A stretch of 64,000 nucleotides of DNA. Origin: JACRAR01 sp041674385 (GTDB lineage Bacteria; Pseudomonadota; Gammaproteobacteria; Burkholderiales; Rhodocyclaceae). Positions 40,789-50,264 of this stretch are shown piece by piece. The stretch's first letter is position 1, and each line of letters opens with the position of its first letter. The stretch spans positions 81,626 through 145,625 of the forward strand of contig JBAYVU010000003.1 of assembly GCA_041674385.1 (NCBI GenBank). Direction: 5' to 3'. Under the pieces are notes generated by a model that searched no databases, had not been told where the DNA came from, and saw only the letters and a program-made list of their open reading frames with translations. A program made the translations under genes and the position numbers.

Positions 40789-42291
40789 TCAGCGTGATTC
40801 CTTGATGGTCCTGCCGTTGCTGGCCTGAACCGGTCTGGCGTTATTGCGGTAAAGGCGGGAGAAAATGGCGATCTGCTCGGCCGAGACTTGTATCGGCTGC
40901 TTGAGCACGATCCACAGCACATCCTCGGTGCACGGCGGCGTCGTCAGAGACCCCATGTAAGTCCAATACTGGCGGTTCTCCGGCAACAGTCGATTCAGGT
41001 CGATCGCCGCGGTCGGCGCCACATCCTGATCCACTTCCAGCGGCAGGTTGTTCCAGAAGGTCTGGATCACCGGATGTTCGCTGCCTTTTTCGAGCAGCAC
41101 CGCGATCACCGCCAGATGGTTGTCCATGTCCTTGTGCACCAGATGCATCACCATGTCATAGCTCTTGCCATTGACGCGCTCTTCCGCAGGGCGGTGGAAA
41201 TGCAGTTGCACCAGCTCGAACTGGCGGCCCATGATGCCGATGCCGCTGCCGGCGCCGACATTGACTTGTATCGTGTGGCCGTTGTCGATGATGCGGAACA
41301 AGGAAGTCTGATAGTCGAACTTGATGGTTTCGAGATCGACGCGGATCCCGTCCCGGATATCGATCGGCGACTGTCGCTTGCCGGACGCGCAAGTCGCATA
41401 GTCCGGCCGCAGCTTGCCCCAGTTGGCCGGTGCACCTTCGCCCTCATAGCCCCAATGGACGTGGGCGGTTTCGCCGGGGGGATGCCCCGTTTCGAGCGGA
41501 ACCGCCTTCTTGCGAACCGGCTTTGCCGCCCTGCGAATGTAAGAAGCATAAGTATCCGCTTTCAATGCAGGCCCCCCGGGCCGGGACAAAGCCGCGGCGG
41601 GGGAAGCACTCTGCGAAGCGGTTGGGGAAGCCCCCTGCGGGGCGGCAGGGGGAGCACCCGGAGCAGCGGCCGCCGGAGACTTTTCGGCAGCCGCCATGGC
41701 AGTCAACTGTTCCTTGCTGGGCAACCCGATCTTGGCGGGTGGCGTGGCTTCGACCTGGTACACCACCGGCGGCTTGGTTCCGCGGGCGCTGAGCATGTCG
41801 GCATACATCGCTTTGGGCGGCGGCTCTGCGACTGGGTTTGCGGCGACCGCGGCAGCGTTCCTGGCGGGTGCCTCAACGATCGCTTCGCCGGCCGGACGTA
41901 GCTTGCAGGCTTCGCCGAGCAATTTATCGTCCACACTGCCTGCGTCCGCCTGCATATCGACGGGAGGATCGACAGACTCCTGCTTTACCGCCTTGCCCCC
42001 ATGCAGGTAAACCCGCTTGACTGTGGCGAAGCGGCGATTAGCGCAATCGTAACGATTGAGCGCCTCGACAGCCGAGTAGTTCAACTGGCTGTCGCCGATT
42101 TGCAGGTCGCGGCCGAATATCAGGCGACTCCACGCCAACATCTTGCCATTGCCGACCTTGGCGATGCGTGCCCGATCGATCTCCACGCGTTCCGCCCCAT
42201 TGCTGGCGATCGGCTGCCAGTTGGCGGCCAGCCCGGATTGTGCGGCGATCAAGCCCAGCCCGGTTAGAATTGCGGTGATTTTCAGACGCAT
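40789..42291 (-). CDS. Alpha-type carbonic anhydrase with long N-terminal extension
   Basis: 500 residues. Signal peptide (cleavage after GLA, about residue 22). Residues 23-130 look like a surface-adhesin-E-type domain (NWQPIASNGAERVEIDRARI, YDCANRRFATVKRVYLHGGK). An Ala/Pro/Ser-rich linker follows (about 150-265). The C-terminal 230 residues are an alpha-carbonic anhydrase: HWGYEGEGAPANW, RQSPIDI, zinc ligands in ELVQLHFHRPAEE and MVMHLVH, and TYMGSLTTPPCTEDVLW. It hydrates CO2 in the periplasm. The fusion of the three parts is unusual; ordinary bacterial alpha enzymes are about 250 residues. It is divergent from thiC. Confidence 0.88.
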   Translation of the reverse strand: MRLKITAILTGLGLIAAQSGLAANWQPIASNGAERVEIDRARIAKVGNGKMLAWSRLIFGRDLQIGDSQLNYSAVEALNRYDCANRRFATVKRVYLHGGKAVKQESVDPPVDMQADAGSVDDKLLGEACKLRPAGEAIVEAPARNAAAVAANPVAEPPPKAMYADMLSARGTKPPVVYQVEATPPAKIGLPSKEQLTAMAAAEKSPAAAAPGAPPAAPQGASPTASQSASPAAALSRPGGPALKADTYASYIRRAAKPVRKKAVPLETGHPPGETAHVHWGYEGEGAPANWGKLRPDYATCASGKRQSPIDIRDGIRVDLETIKFDYQTSLFRIIDNGHTIQVNVGAGSGIGIMGRQFELVQLHFHRPAEERVNGKSYDMVMHLVHKDMDNHLAVIAVLLEKGSEHPVIQTFWNNLPLEVDQDVAPTAAIDLNRLLPENRQYWTYMGSLTTPPCTEDVLWIVLKQPIQVSAEQIAIFSRLYRNNARPVQASNGRTIKESR

Positions 42292-42442
42292 GCTGCACCC
42301 CTTTTATGACGTAACTATTAGTATCGGCCGGCCACCAAGAAACTTTAGCGCACTTTGCCCAGGGTTGCATTCGGCTGGTGTTTCCAGTAGCTTCACAAAT
42401 CCAGTTGCAGCGACGCACAGCCATCCGAACGGAGTATCGACC

Positions 42443-44347
42443 ATGAATGCCAATGACAAGTTTCTCGCCTCAAACGCCCATGTGGACGCTGCCAGCGTCC
42501 AGTCATTGCCGCATTCGCGCAAAATCCATGTCACCGGCAGCCGTCCCGACATCCGCGTGCCGATGCGCGAGATTAGCCAGGCCGACACGCCCCTGCACGC
42601 GGTCGGAAATGGCGCTCCCGCCCAAGCCGAAGCCAACCCGCCGATTTGCGTGTACGACTGTTCGGGGCCTTACACCGATCCGTCGGCCAACATCGACATC
42701 CGCAATGGCCTGGTGCCGCTGCGTGCGGCCTGGATCGCCGAACGCGGCGACAGCGAGGAACTGCCCCGCCTGACTTCCGCCTATGGCCACGCGCGCAGCG
42801 GCGATCCGCAATTGACCGAAATGCGCTTCAACCTGCGGCGTCAGCCGCGTCGCGCCAAAGCGGGCGAGAATGTCACGCAGATGCATTATGCCCGCCGCGG
42901 ACTGATCACGCCGGAGATGGAGTTTGTCGCGATCCGCGAGAACCAGAAGCGCGAGGGGCTCTCCGAATTGCTGTTGCGCCAGCATCCCGGCGAATCCTAT
43001 GGCGCCGCCGGGTTTGGCAACACCGCCAAACTCATCACGCCCGAGTTCGTCCGTGCCGAGATCGCCTGCGGCCGCGCCATCCTGCCCGCCAACATCAACC
43101 ATCCCGAGGCCGAGCCGATGATCATCGGGCGCAACTTCCTGGTGAAGACCAACGCCAACATCGGCAACTCGGCGCTGGGATCGAGCATCCAGGAAGAGGT
43201 CGAGAAAATGACCTGGGCCATCCGCTGGGGCGGCGACACGGTGATGGATTTGTCCACCGGCAAGAATATTCACGAGACGCGCGAATGGATCGTGCGCAAT
43301 TCGCCCGTGCCGATCGGCACCGTGCCGATCTACCAGGCGCTGGAGAAGGTGAACGGCAAGGCCGAAGACCTGACCTGGGAAATCTTCCGCGACACGCTGA
43401 TCGAGCAGGCTGAGCAGGGCGTCGACTATTTCACCATCCATGCCGGCGTGCTGCTGCGCTACATCCCGCTGACCGCAAAGCGCCTGACCGGCATCGTCTC
43501 GCGCGGCGGGGCCATCCTCGCCAAGTGGTGCCTGGCGCACCACCAGGAGAATTTCCTGTACACCCACTTCGAGGACATCTGCGAGATCATGAAGGCCTAC
43601 GACGTGGGCTTCAGCCTGGGCGACGGCCTGCGTCCCGGCTCGATCCACGACGCCAACGACGAAGCCCAGCTCGGCGAACTCGCCACCCTCGGCGAGCTCA
43701 CGCAGATCGCCTGGAAACACGACGTCCAAGTGATGATCGAAGGCCCCGGCCACGTGCCGCTGCACCTGATCAAGGAGAACATGGACCTCCAGCTCAAGCT
43801 CTGCCACGAAGCGCCGTTCTATACGCTGGGGCCGCTCACCACCGATATCGCGCCGGGCTACGACCATATCACCAGCGCCATCGGCGCGGCGATGATCGGC
43901 TGGTACGGCACCGCCATGCTCTGTTATGTCACACCCAAGGAACACCTCGGCCTGCCCGACAAGGACGACGTCAAGGACGGCATCATCGCCTACAAAATCG
44001 CCGCGCACGCCGCCGACCTGGCCAAAGGACACCCCGGCGCGCAGATCCGCGACAACGCGCTGTCCAAGGCGCGCTTCGAGTTTCGCTGGGACGACCAGTT
44101 CAACCTGGGCCTCGACCCCGACAAGGCGCGCGAATTCCACGACGAGACGCTGCCGCAGGAAGGCGCCAAGCTCTCCCACTTCTGTTCCATGTGCGGACCG
44201 CATTTCTGCTCCATGAAGATCACCCAGGATGTCAGGGACTTCGCCGCGTCACAAGGCGTTTCCGAAACCGAGGCGCTGGCCAAGGGTATGGAAGCCAAGG
44301 CGGTAGAGTTCGTGCGACAGGGCGGCGAAGTGTATAAGAAATTGTGA
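42443..44347 (+). CDS. thiC: Phosphomethylpyrimidine synthase
   Basis: 634 residues from ATG 42443 (GGAG 8 bases upstream); the longer open frame begins inside the divergent gene. Signatures: SRPDIRVPMREI, VTQMHYARRGLITPEMEF, PANINHPEAEPMIIGRNF, MDLSTGKNIHETREWI, EGPGHVPLH and the C-terminal CSMCGPHFCSM, whose three Cys hold the 4Fe-4S cluster. It converts aminoimidazole ribotide to the thiamine pyrimidine by radical SAM chemistry. The 151-base leader shows none of the conserved TPP riboswitch elements (no CTGAGA, no ACCTGATCTGG-type block), unlike many thiC genes. Confidence 0.97.
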   Translation: MNANDKFLASNAHVDAASVQSLPHSRKIHVTGSRPDIRVPMREISQADTPLHAVGNGAPAQAEANPPICVYDCSGPYTDPSANIDIRNGLVPLRAAWIAERGDSEELPRLTSAYGHARSGDPQLTEMRFNLRRQPRRAKAGENVTQMHYARRGLITPEMEFVAIRENQKREGLSELLLRQHPGESYGAAGFGNTAKLITPEFVRAEIACGRAILPANINHPEAEPMIIGRNFLVKTNANIGNSALGSSIQEEVEKMTWAIRWGGDTVMDLSTGKNIHETREWIVRNSPVPIGTVPIYQALEKVNGKAEDLTWEIFRDTLIEQAEQGVDYFTIHAGVLLRYIPLTAKRLTGIVSRGGAILAKWCLAHHQENFLYTHFEDICEIMKAYDVGFSLGDGLRPGSIHDANDEAQLGELATLGELTQIAWKHDVQVMIEGPGHVPLHLIKENMDLQLKLCHEAPFYTLGPLTTDIAPGYDHITSAIGAAMIGWYGTAMLCYVTPKEHLGLPDKDDVKDGIIAYKIAAHAADLAKGHPGAQIRDNALSKARFEFRWDDQFNLGLDPDKAREFHDETLPQEGAKLSHFCSMCGPHFCSMKITQDVRDFAASQGVSETEALAKGMEAKAVEFVRQGGEVYKKL

Positions 44348-44354
44348 TTCGGCG

Positions 44355-45251
44355 ATGCACCTCGATCCGACACGCACGGTCGACCTCAAGGATCCCCACG
44401 CCGTACTGAGGGCCATCGATGCGCTGCTGTTGCGCCGCTTGGGTGCGGCTTACGGCAAAGCCCTGCTGGAACAGGCAATCGCCGATCTGGCACAGGCTTA
44501 CCGCGGCGACTATCCCGGCCTGCTGCGCTGCGACACCCACTACCACGACTTGCGCCATGCGCTCGACAGCGGGCTGGCGATGGCACGCCTGCTCGACGGT
44601 CAGGCGGCATGCACCCCGATGGGAGCGTCGGAACATATCGACGGCGAGCACGCCCTGCTGGGTGTCCTGCTCGCGCTCTATCACGACATCGGCCTGCTGC
44701 GCCGCGCCGATGAAGCGCACATGCAAGGCGCGCAACTCACGCCGATACACGAGGCGCGCGGCGTCGAGTTCATGCGCGACTACCTCGGCCGCACACCGCT
44801 CGCCCATCTCGCCGACCAGTCGGCACTCATCATGGTCACGCACCTTACCGGACACCTGCCGCCGGACATGCCGCCGCTGGAGCGGGCGATTGCCTGCTTG
44901 CTCGGTACGGCCGACATCATGAGCCAACTGGCCGACCGCTGTTATCTGGAAAAGTGCCGCGATTTCCTATTCGTCGAGTTCAGCGCCATCGGCCTGGCCG
45001 GCGCGCCCGGCCTGCCCTATCCGGATCCGGAGACCCTGCTGAAAAATACCCCGAGCTTCTACACCGGACTGCTCCGCGAACGTATGCATAACGAATATAC
45101 CGACGCCGACCGCTACTTGAAAATCCATTTCGGCGGCGAGTGCCCTTACGAGGCGTCGATCCAGCGCAACTTCAGCTTCCTGGACGAGCTGCTGGCCAGC
45201 CAACAGCTCGACCGGCTGCAGCGGCTGCCGCAGCGGGTGATAGGCGCATGA
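44355..45251 (+). CDS. HD-domain metal-dependent phosphohydrolase
   Basis: 298 residues. YHDLRHALDSGLAMARLL, LLALYHDIGLL (His-Asp pair), a histidine region MVTHLTGHLPPD and GTADIMSQLADRCYLEK supply the HD-type metal ligands in the order His, HisAsp, Asp. The layout resembles cyclic-nucleotide phosphodiesterase-like HD domains, not HD-GYP. It begins 7 bases after thiC and overlaps the next gene by 4 bases. Substrate unknown. Confidence 0.75.
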   Translation: MHLDPTRTVDLKDPHAVLRAIDALLLRRLGAAYGKALLEQAIADLAQAYRGDYPGLLRCDTHYHDLRHALDSGLAMARLLDGQAACTPMGASEHIDGEHALLGVLLALYHDIGLLRRADEAHMQGAQLTPIHEARGVEFMRDYLGRTPLAHLADQSALIMVTHLTGHLPPDMPPLERAIACLLGTADIMSQLADRCYLEKCRDFLFVEFSAIGLAGAPGLPYPDPETLLKNTPSFYTGLLRERMHNEYTDADRYLKIHFGGECPYEASIQRNFSFLDELLASQQLDRLQRLPQRVIGA

Positions 45252-45490
45252 TCTGCCGCCCAGGCTGCGCCGCCTGCTGCATCGCACCGTCGATCAGCTC
45301 GTTGGGAAAACCCGCCGGCGTGGCTTGTCCGCGACTCGACCGGCATTTGCGCTGCACGATTTTTGGGCGGCCCGAACGACCGGCCTGCTGCGCGGGACTG
45401 CAACCCTCGGAGGAAATGTGCGGAGAGTCGCGCGAGCAGGCCCTTGTCTGGCTCGCCGCGCTGGAAACGGCAACCGCCGTGCCTTCCTAA
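45248..45490 (+). CDS. YkgJ-type cysteine-cluster protein
   Basis: 80 residues from ATG 45248, in the ATGA overlap with the HD gene. MICRPGCAACC ... ACPRLDRHLRCTIFGRPERPACCAGLQPSEEMCG matches the YkgJ/UPF0153 family, whose eight or so Cys probably bind zinc or an Fe-S cluster. Function unknown. Its 3' end overlaps the convergent HD-GYP stop by 4 bases. Confidence 0.85.
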   Translation: MICRPGCAACCIAPSISSLGKPAGVACPRLDRHLRCTIFGRPERPACCAGLQPSEEMCGESREQALVWLAALETATAVPS

Positions 45491-46704
45491 GCTGGCGCCG
45501 CCCAGTACTTGGAGACGTTCTTGATGCCCCATTTGGCGGCATCTTCGACGCCGACGATCTTCTCCATGCAGCCATGGCGCGACAGATCCACCACTTCGGG
45601 TTTGAGATAGAGCTTGGTGCGGATGGAAAAAAATACTTTCACCTGGGGCGTCAGCAGCGAGTTGGGCGACTGATCGAGAACCACGCCGATCCGGCCCGAG
45701 CTCAGGCTGACCAGGGATCCGGTCGGATAAATGCCGATGCATTTGACGAAGGCCTGAAAAATATCCGGATCGAAGTGTCCGCCGGTCCATTCCGTCATCT
45801 TCTGGATCGATTCGGTAGGATCCCAGCCCTGCTTGTAGGGACGGTTCGAAGTGATCGCGTCATACACGTCGCAGACCGCGCCCATCCTGGCGAAGCGGCC
45901 GATCTTCGCGCCGGCCAAGCGATGGGGGTAGCCGGTGCCGTCCATCTTCTCGTGGTGATGGATGACGACATCCAGCGGAACTTCACCGGTCGTCCTGGCT
46001 TCGAGCAGGATCCGGTGGCCTTCCTCGGGGTGGATTTTGACGATGTTGAACTCCTCGTCCGTCAGCTTGCCCGGCTTGTTGAGAACCTTCATCGGGATGT
46101 TGGCCTTGCCGACGTCATGCAGCAGACCGGCTCGCCCGGCCTCATGGACATCCGCATCGCTGAGTTCCATCTGCCGGGCCAACGAGACCATCAGGGCGCT
46201 GACCGCCACAGAGTGCATGTAAGTGTAGTCGTCGGCGGTCTTGAGGCGGGCCAGGCTCAGCAATGCGCCGGGGTTGCGGTTCAGGGAGGTCGAGATTTCC
46301 TCGACCAGGCCATCCACGGCGCCAGTGCTGAGCGCCTTGCCCATGCGCAATTCGGCGAACATCGAGCGCACCGCATCGGTGGCCTTGGCGCAGGTCTTGG
46401 CGGCTTGCTTGACTTCTTCGTCGAAGGCAACCTGTTTCGGCTGTTCGTCGCGGATGACGGCCTTTTCCAGTTCTTTCTCGATTTTCGCGTCGACCTGCTC
46501 ACGCGTTTCAAATTCTTCGACGTCGAGTCCCTTGGAGGTGTTGATCCAGACTTCCTTGATGCTGCTTTCCCGGAGGCGCCGAATGTCTTCGGGATCGGTA
46601 ATGACAAACTTGGTGCGCCAGAATGGATGGCTCATCCAGGGGCCGCACAGCTCCCTGATGTGCATGCCCAGGCGGACTTGTTCGACGTTGATCTTCTTCA
46701 GCAT
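45487..46704 (-). CDS. HD-GYP c-di-GMP phosphodiesterase, copy 1
   Basis: 405 residues from ATG 46704 (MLKKINVEQVRLGMHI); the frame extends to 46797 without support. N-terminal DUF3391-like region, then a complete HD-GYP domain: LLHDVGK, HPEEGHRILLE, HHHEKMDGTGYPHRL and DVYDAITSNRPYK. It linearises c-di-GMP. It is a tandem paralogue of the gene at 46727-47944: same length, same order, many identical stretches (for example IRDEQPKQVAF). Confidence 0.93.
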   Translation of the reverse strand: MLKKINVEQVRLGMHIRELCGPWMSHPFWRTKFVITDPEDIRRLRESSIKEVWINTSKGLDVEEFETREQVDAKIEKELEKAVIRDEQPKQVAFDEEVKQAAKTCAKATDAVRSMFAELRMGKALSTGAVDGLVEEISTSLNRNPGALLSLARLKTADDYTYMHSVAVSALMVSLARQMELSDADVHEAGRAGLLHDVGKANIPMKVLNKPGKLTDEEFNIVKIHPEEGHRILLEARTTGEVPLDVVIHHHEKMDGTGYPHRLAGAKIGRFARMGAVCDVYDAITSNRPYKQGWDPTESIQKMTEWTGGHFDPDIFQAFVKCIGIYPTGSLVSLSSGRIGVVLDQSPNSLLTPQVKVFFSIRTKLYLKPEVVDLSRHGCMEKIVGVEDAAKWGIKNVSKYWAAPA

Positions 46705-46726
46705 GACCGTTGGATGATGGCTTCGA

Positions 46727-47944
46727 TCAACTGGTTCCCGCCCAGAGCTCATGCAGGTTCTTGATCCCCCACTTGCCCGCCTCTTCCTTGCCCACAATCT
46801 TTTCCGGACAATTCGAGCGCGCCAGGTCCACCACCTCTGGGTGAATGTAGGTTTGCGACTTGGTGGAGAAAAACACTTTCACCTGAGGCGTCAGCAGGGA
46901 TTTGGCCGATTGATCGAGCACCACGCCCAGCCGGCCGGAAGACAAACGCACCAGGGCGCCGGTCGGATAAATGCCGATACACTTGACGAAGGCCTGAAAT
47001 ATTTTCTGGTCGAAATGCCCGCTGCTCCATTCGGTCATTTTCTTGATGGATTCGGCCGGATCCCAACCCTGCTTGTAGGGGCGGTTCGAGGTGATCGCGT
47101 CGTACACGTCGCAGACCGCGCCCATCTTGGCAAACAAGCTGATTTCCTGGTCTTTGAGGCGATGCGGGTAGCCGCTGCCATCGACCTTCTCGTGATGATG
47201 CAGGCAGACGTCGAGAGGAATCTCCCGTGTGGTGTTGCCTTCCACCAGCAGCCGATGGCCTTCCACGGGGTGGCTCTTGATGATGGTGAATTCCTCGTCG
47301 GTCAACTTGCCGGGTTTGTTCAGCACTTCCATCGGCATCAAGGCCTTGCCCAGATCGTGCAACAGGCCGGCCATGCCGGCTTCGCGGGTTTCGTTCTCGG
47401 CAATGCCCAGCTGCTTCGCCAACGCAACCATCAGCGCACAGACCGCGACCGAGTGCATGTAAGTGTAATCATCGGCGGTCTTGAGACGCGCCAGGCTGAT
47501 CAAAGCGCCGGGATTCCTGAGCACGGAAGACGAAATTTCCTCGACCAGATCGTTGGCGGCTTCCGAGTTGACGGCATTGCCCATGCGGATTTCCTCGAAC
47601 ATGGACTTGACGGCTTTGGTCGCCTTGGCGCAGGTCTTGGCGGCCTGTTTGACTTCATCGGAGAACGCGACCTGCTTCGGCTGTTCATCGCGGATGCTCG
47701 CCTTGACCAGAACGGATTCAACCGCCGCCGCCACTTTTTCCTGGGTCTCGCCCGGCTCCACATCCAGCCCTTTGCCGGAATCGATCCATAACTCGGTGAT
47801 GCCGCTCTCTTGGAGACGGCGCAGGTCCGCGGCATCGGCCAGAATGAACTTGGTGCGCCAGAACGGATGATTCATCCACGGACCGCACAGTTCGTGGATA
47901 TGCATGCCCAAGCGGACTTGTTTGACATCGATCTTTTTCAGCAT
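46727..47944 (-). CDS. HD-GYP c-di-GMP phosphodiesterase, copy 2
   Basis: 405 residues (MLKKIDVKQVRLGMHIHELCG). Same architecture as the downstream copy, with LLHDLGK, HPVEGHRLLVE, HHHEKVDGSGYPHRL and DVYDAITSNRPYK all intact. Only 22 bases separate the two genes, so they are likely co-transcribed from the 94-base region shared divergently with uppP. Divergence is spread along the whole protein, mostly in the N-terminal region, suggesting an old duplication with both copies kept functional. Confidence 0.93.
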   Translation of the reverse strand: MLKKIDVKQVRLGMHIHELCGPWMNHPFWRTKFILADAADLRRLQESGITELWIDSGKGLDVEPGETQEKVAAAVESVLVKASIRDEQPKQVAFSDEVKQAAKTCAKATKAVKSMFEEIRMGNAVNSEAANDLVEEISSSVLRNPGALISLARLKTADDYTYMHSVAVCALMVALAKQLGIAENETREAGMAGLLHDLGKALMPMEVLNKPGKLTDEEFTIIKSHPVEGHRLLVEGNTTREIPLDVCLHHHEKVDGSGYPHRLKDQEISLFAKMGAVCDVYDAITSNRPYKQGWDPAESIKKMTEWSSGHFDQKIFQAFVKCIGIYPTGALVRLSSGRLGVVLDQSAKSLLTPQVKVFFSTKSQTYIHPEVVDLARSNCPEKIVGKEEAGKWGIKNLHELWAGTS

Positions 47945-48038
47945 GATGAATTTTCCGACATGCTACACTCGCACGCCTCCCGAGGTTGCCTGAGATTGCC
48001 ACATCACTGTCACCGATCCATTTTCTGACTGGCCTTGC

Positions 48039-48863
48039 ATGGATATCACCCTGTTGCTGCACTCACTGATCCTGGGCGTCGTTGAAGGCCTCACCGAGTT
48101 CCTTCCGGTGTCGAGCACCGGCCATCTGATCTTGGCCGGCGACTTGCTGCATTTTAACGATGAAAAGGGCAAAGTGTTCGAGATTGTGATTCAGTTCGGC
48201 GCAATCCTCGCCGTGGCCTGGGAATACCGCGCGAAACTCGCCCGGGTCATCCTTGGCTTGGGCAGCGAACCCGAAGCGCAACGCTTCGCTCTCAACCTGA
48301 CGATCGCCTTCATGCCGCTGGCCGTGTTGGGGTTGATGTTCCACAAGACCATCAAGGCCATACTGTTCCAGCCTATCCCGGTGGCCTTGGCTTTCATCGT
48401 CGGCGGCCTGTTCATCCTGTGGGCCGAGCGGCGCCAGCACACGATCCGGATCGAGACGCTCGACCAGTTGAAACCCTTCGATGCCCTCAAGCTTGGCCTG
48501 GCACAGGCGCTGGCGCTGATTCCGGGCACCTCGCGCTCCGGCGCGACCATCATCGGCGGGCTGTTCTTCGGACTGTCGCGCCAGGCGGCGACCGAGTTCT
48601 CGTTTTTTCTCGCCATCCCGACCTTGACCGTGGCGACCTTCTACCAGGTCTACAAGGAACGCGGGCTGTTCTCCCTGGATGACTTTGGCATGTTCGCGGT
48701 CGGTTTCGGCGCCGCCTTCGTCTCGGCCTTCTTGTGCGTGCGCTGGCTGTTGCGTTATATCAGCCACCACGATTTCGTGCCGTTTGCCTGGTACCGCATC
48801 GTCTTTGGCCTGGTGGTGATCGCCACCTGGCAGTCGGGGCTGGTGGACTGGAGCAATCCTTGA
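48039..48863 (+). CDS. uppP: Undecaprenyl-diphosphatase
   Basis: 274 residues, about eight membrane helices. The two active-site motifs are EGLTEFLPVSSTGHL (16-30) and PGTSRSGATIIGGLFFGL. It dephosphorylates undecaprenyl pyrophosphate to recycle the lipid carrier for peptidoglycan and LPS O-units. The next gene starts at a TTG that overlaps its stop (TTGA). Confidence 0.97.
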   Translation: MDITLLLHSLILGVVEGLTEFLPVSSTGHLILAGDLLHFNDEKGKVFEIVIQFGAILAVAWEYRAKLARVILGLGSEPEAQRFALNLTIAFMPLAVLGLMFHKTIKAILFQPIPVALAFIVGGLFILWAERRQHTIRIETLDQLKPFDALKLGLAQALALIPGTSRSGATIIGGLFFGLSRQAATEFSFFLAIPTLTVATFYQVYKERGLFSLDDFGMFAVGFGAAFVSAFLCVRWLLRYISHHDFVPFAWYRIVFGLVVIATWQSGLVDWSNP

Positions 48864-49423
48864 TTCTGTATCTGCACGGTTTCCGCAGCGGCCCGGAATC
48901 GCACAAGGCACAGCAGATCAAGGCGAGGATGGCGACAAAAGGACTGGCGCATCGCATCGTCTGTCCGCAATTGCCGGTCGAGCCGCATGCCGCCGTTCAG
49001 CTCTGCGAGAACCTGATTGCCGCCAGCGATTCGGCGGTCACGCTGGTCGGCTCTTCGCTGGGCGGCTATTACGCCACCTATCTGGCGGAGAAGTTCGATT
49101 TGCCGGCCGTTCTGGTCAATCCGGCGGTCGTCGCCCATCTTTCGCTGCTCGACTTTGTCGGCCCGCAGACCCATCTATACACGGGCGAGCCGTTCGAGTT
49201 CACCCTGGCGCATATCGAACAGCTGCGGCGGCTGGACGTTGCGCCATTGAGCAACCCCAAACGCTTCTGGCTGCTGGTCGAGACCGGCGACGAGCTGCTC
49301 GACTATCGCCAAGCCGTGACAAAATACGCCGGCGCTCGCCAGACCGTAGTGGAAGGCGGCGACCACAGTTTTACCCGCTGGAGCGAGACCCTCGATGACA
49401 TCATCCGATTCGCCGGATTTTGA
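48860..49423 (+). CDS. YqiA/YcfP-family alpha/beta-hydrolase (esterase)
   Basis: 187 residues starting at TTG 48860 (MILYLHGFRSGPESHK); the longer frame lies inside uppP. Nucleophile elbow VGSSLGGYYA, oxyanion LHGF, the acid in ETGDELLDY and His in GGDHSFTRW complete the triad. It belongs to the small esterases YqiA/YcfP. It overlaps uppP by 4 bases and the methyltransferase by 29 bases. Confidence 0.85.
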   Translation: MILYLHGFRSGPESHKAQQIKARMATKGLAHRIVCPQLPVEPHAAVQLCENLIAASDSAVTLVGSSLGGYYATYLAEKFDLPAVLVNPAVVAHLSLLDFVGPQTHLYTGEPFEFTLAHIEQLRRLDVAPLSNPKRFWLLVETGDELLDYRQAVTKYAGARQTVVEGGDHSFTRWSETLDDIIRFAGF

Positions 49424-50228
49424 CCGCCGCCGCGCCAAGCAACTCGAACGCACCGGCTTCAACCGGATCGCCGCCCGCTACGCCGAGGCGGCCGGGGCGC
49501 GTGCGACGCTGCACGAGGCCTTGCTCGACGCCAGCGAATTGGCGCCTGGACAGGACCTGCTCGATCTCGCCAGCGGCCCCGGCGTCTTGGCGCAGGCGGC
49601 GTGGTTGCGCACCGCGTCGCGGAGCCGCATTGTTGCCTGCGACCTGGCCGAAGGCATGCTGGCGGAGAGCCGCCGTCGCCATCCGGGGATTTTGCATGCC
49701 GCCGCCGATGCCGAGTGTCTGCCCTTCCCTGCCGCCCATTTCGACCGCGTGCTGTGCGGCCTGGGGCTGATGATATTCCCCGATGAAGCCCAAGCCTTGG
49801 CCGAAATGCGGCGCGTGCTCAAGCCCGGCGGACGCATCGCCGTTTCGGTTTGGGCAACCGCCGAACAGGTGCCGCTGGTCGAATGCGCCTTGGCCTGCAT
49901 GCGCCGCATCTTGCCGGCACCGAAAGTGGCGCGGCCGTCGGTGTTTCGTCTCGGCGATCCGGCACGCCTGAAGGCATCGATTGCCGCAGCGGGCTTCCGC
50001 AATATCCGTATCGAAGCGTGCGAATTGCGGTGCCGCTTCTCCGATGCCTCGGCATATTGGCAGGCGTTTCTCGATCTGGCGGGCGGTGCCGCCGCCAGCC
50101 TGGCGCGTCTGCCCCAGGAGACACAGGCGCGCTTGCGCGCCGAGGTGGCTGGCGAACTGAAGCCTTATGCCGAAGGCGACGGTTATCGCTTGAACAGCCG
50201 GGTACTGATCGCCACGGCGGCGGTATAA
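49395..50228 (+). CDS. Class I SAM-dependent methyltransferase
   Basis: 277 residues. Motif I LLDLASGPGVLAQAA, motif II CDLAEGML and post-motif RRVLKPGGRIAVSVW place it in the UbiE-like Methyltransf_11 group. Substrate unknown. It overlaps the esterase by 29 bases and is followed by the RNB nuclease. Confidence 0.8.
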   Translation: MTSSDSPDFDRRRAKQLERTGFNRIAARYAEAAGARATLHEALLDASELAPGQDLLDLASGPGVLAQAAWLRTASRSRIVACDLAEGMLAESRRRHPGILHAAADAECLPFPAAHFDRVLCGLGLMIFPDEAQALAEMRRVLKPGGRIAVSVWATAEQVPLVECALACMRRILPAPKVARPSVFRLGDPARLKASIAAAGFRNIRIEACELRCRFSDASAYWQAFLDLAGGAAASLARLPQETQARLRAEVAGELKPYAEGDGYRLNSRVLIATAAV

Positions 50229-50264
50229 TCCGCGCCTTTCCTGCTTTCCTGTCTACGCCCCCCG

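Noticed and set aside
41578..41665. G/C-rich repetitive stretch that could be a tandem repeat
   Set aside because: It is the Ala/Pro/Ser linker of the carbonic anhydrase fusion; units are irregular.
42503..44203. 566-codon minus-strand ORF
   Set aside because: Lies wholly opposite thiC and has no recognisable domains.
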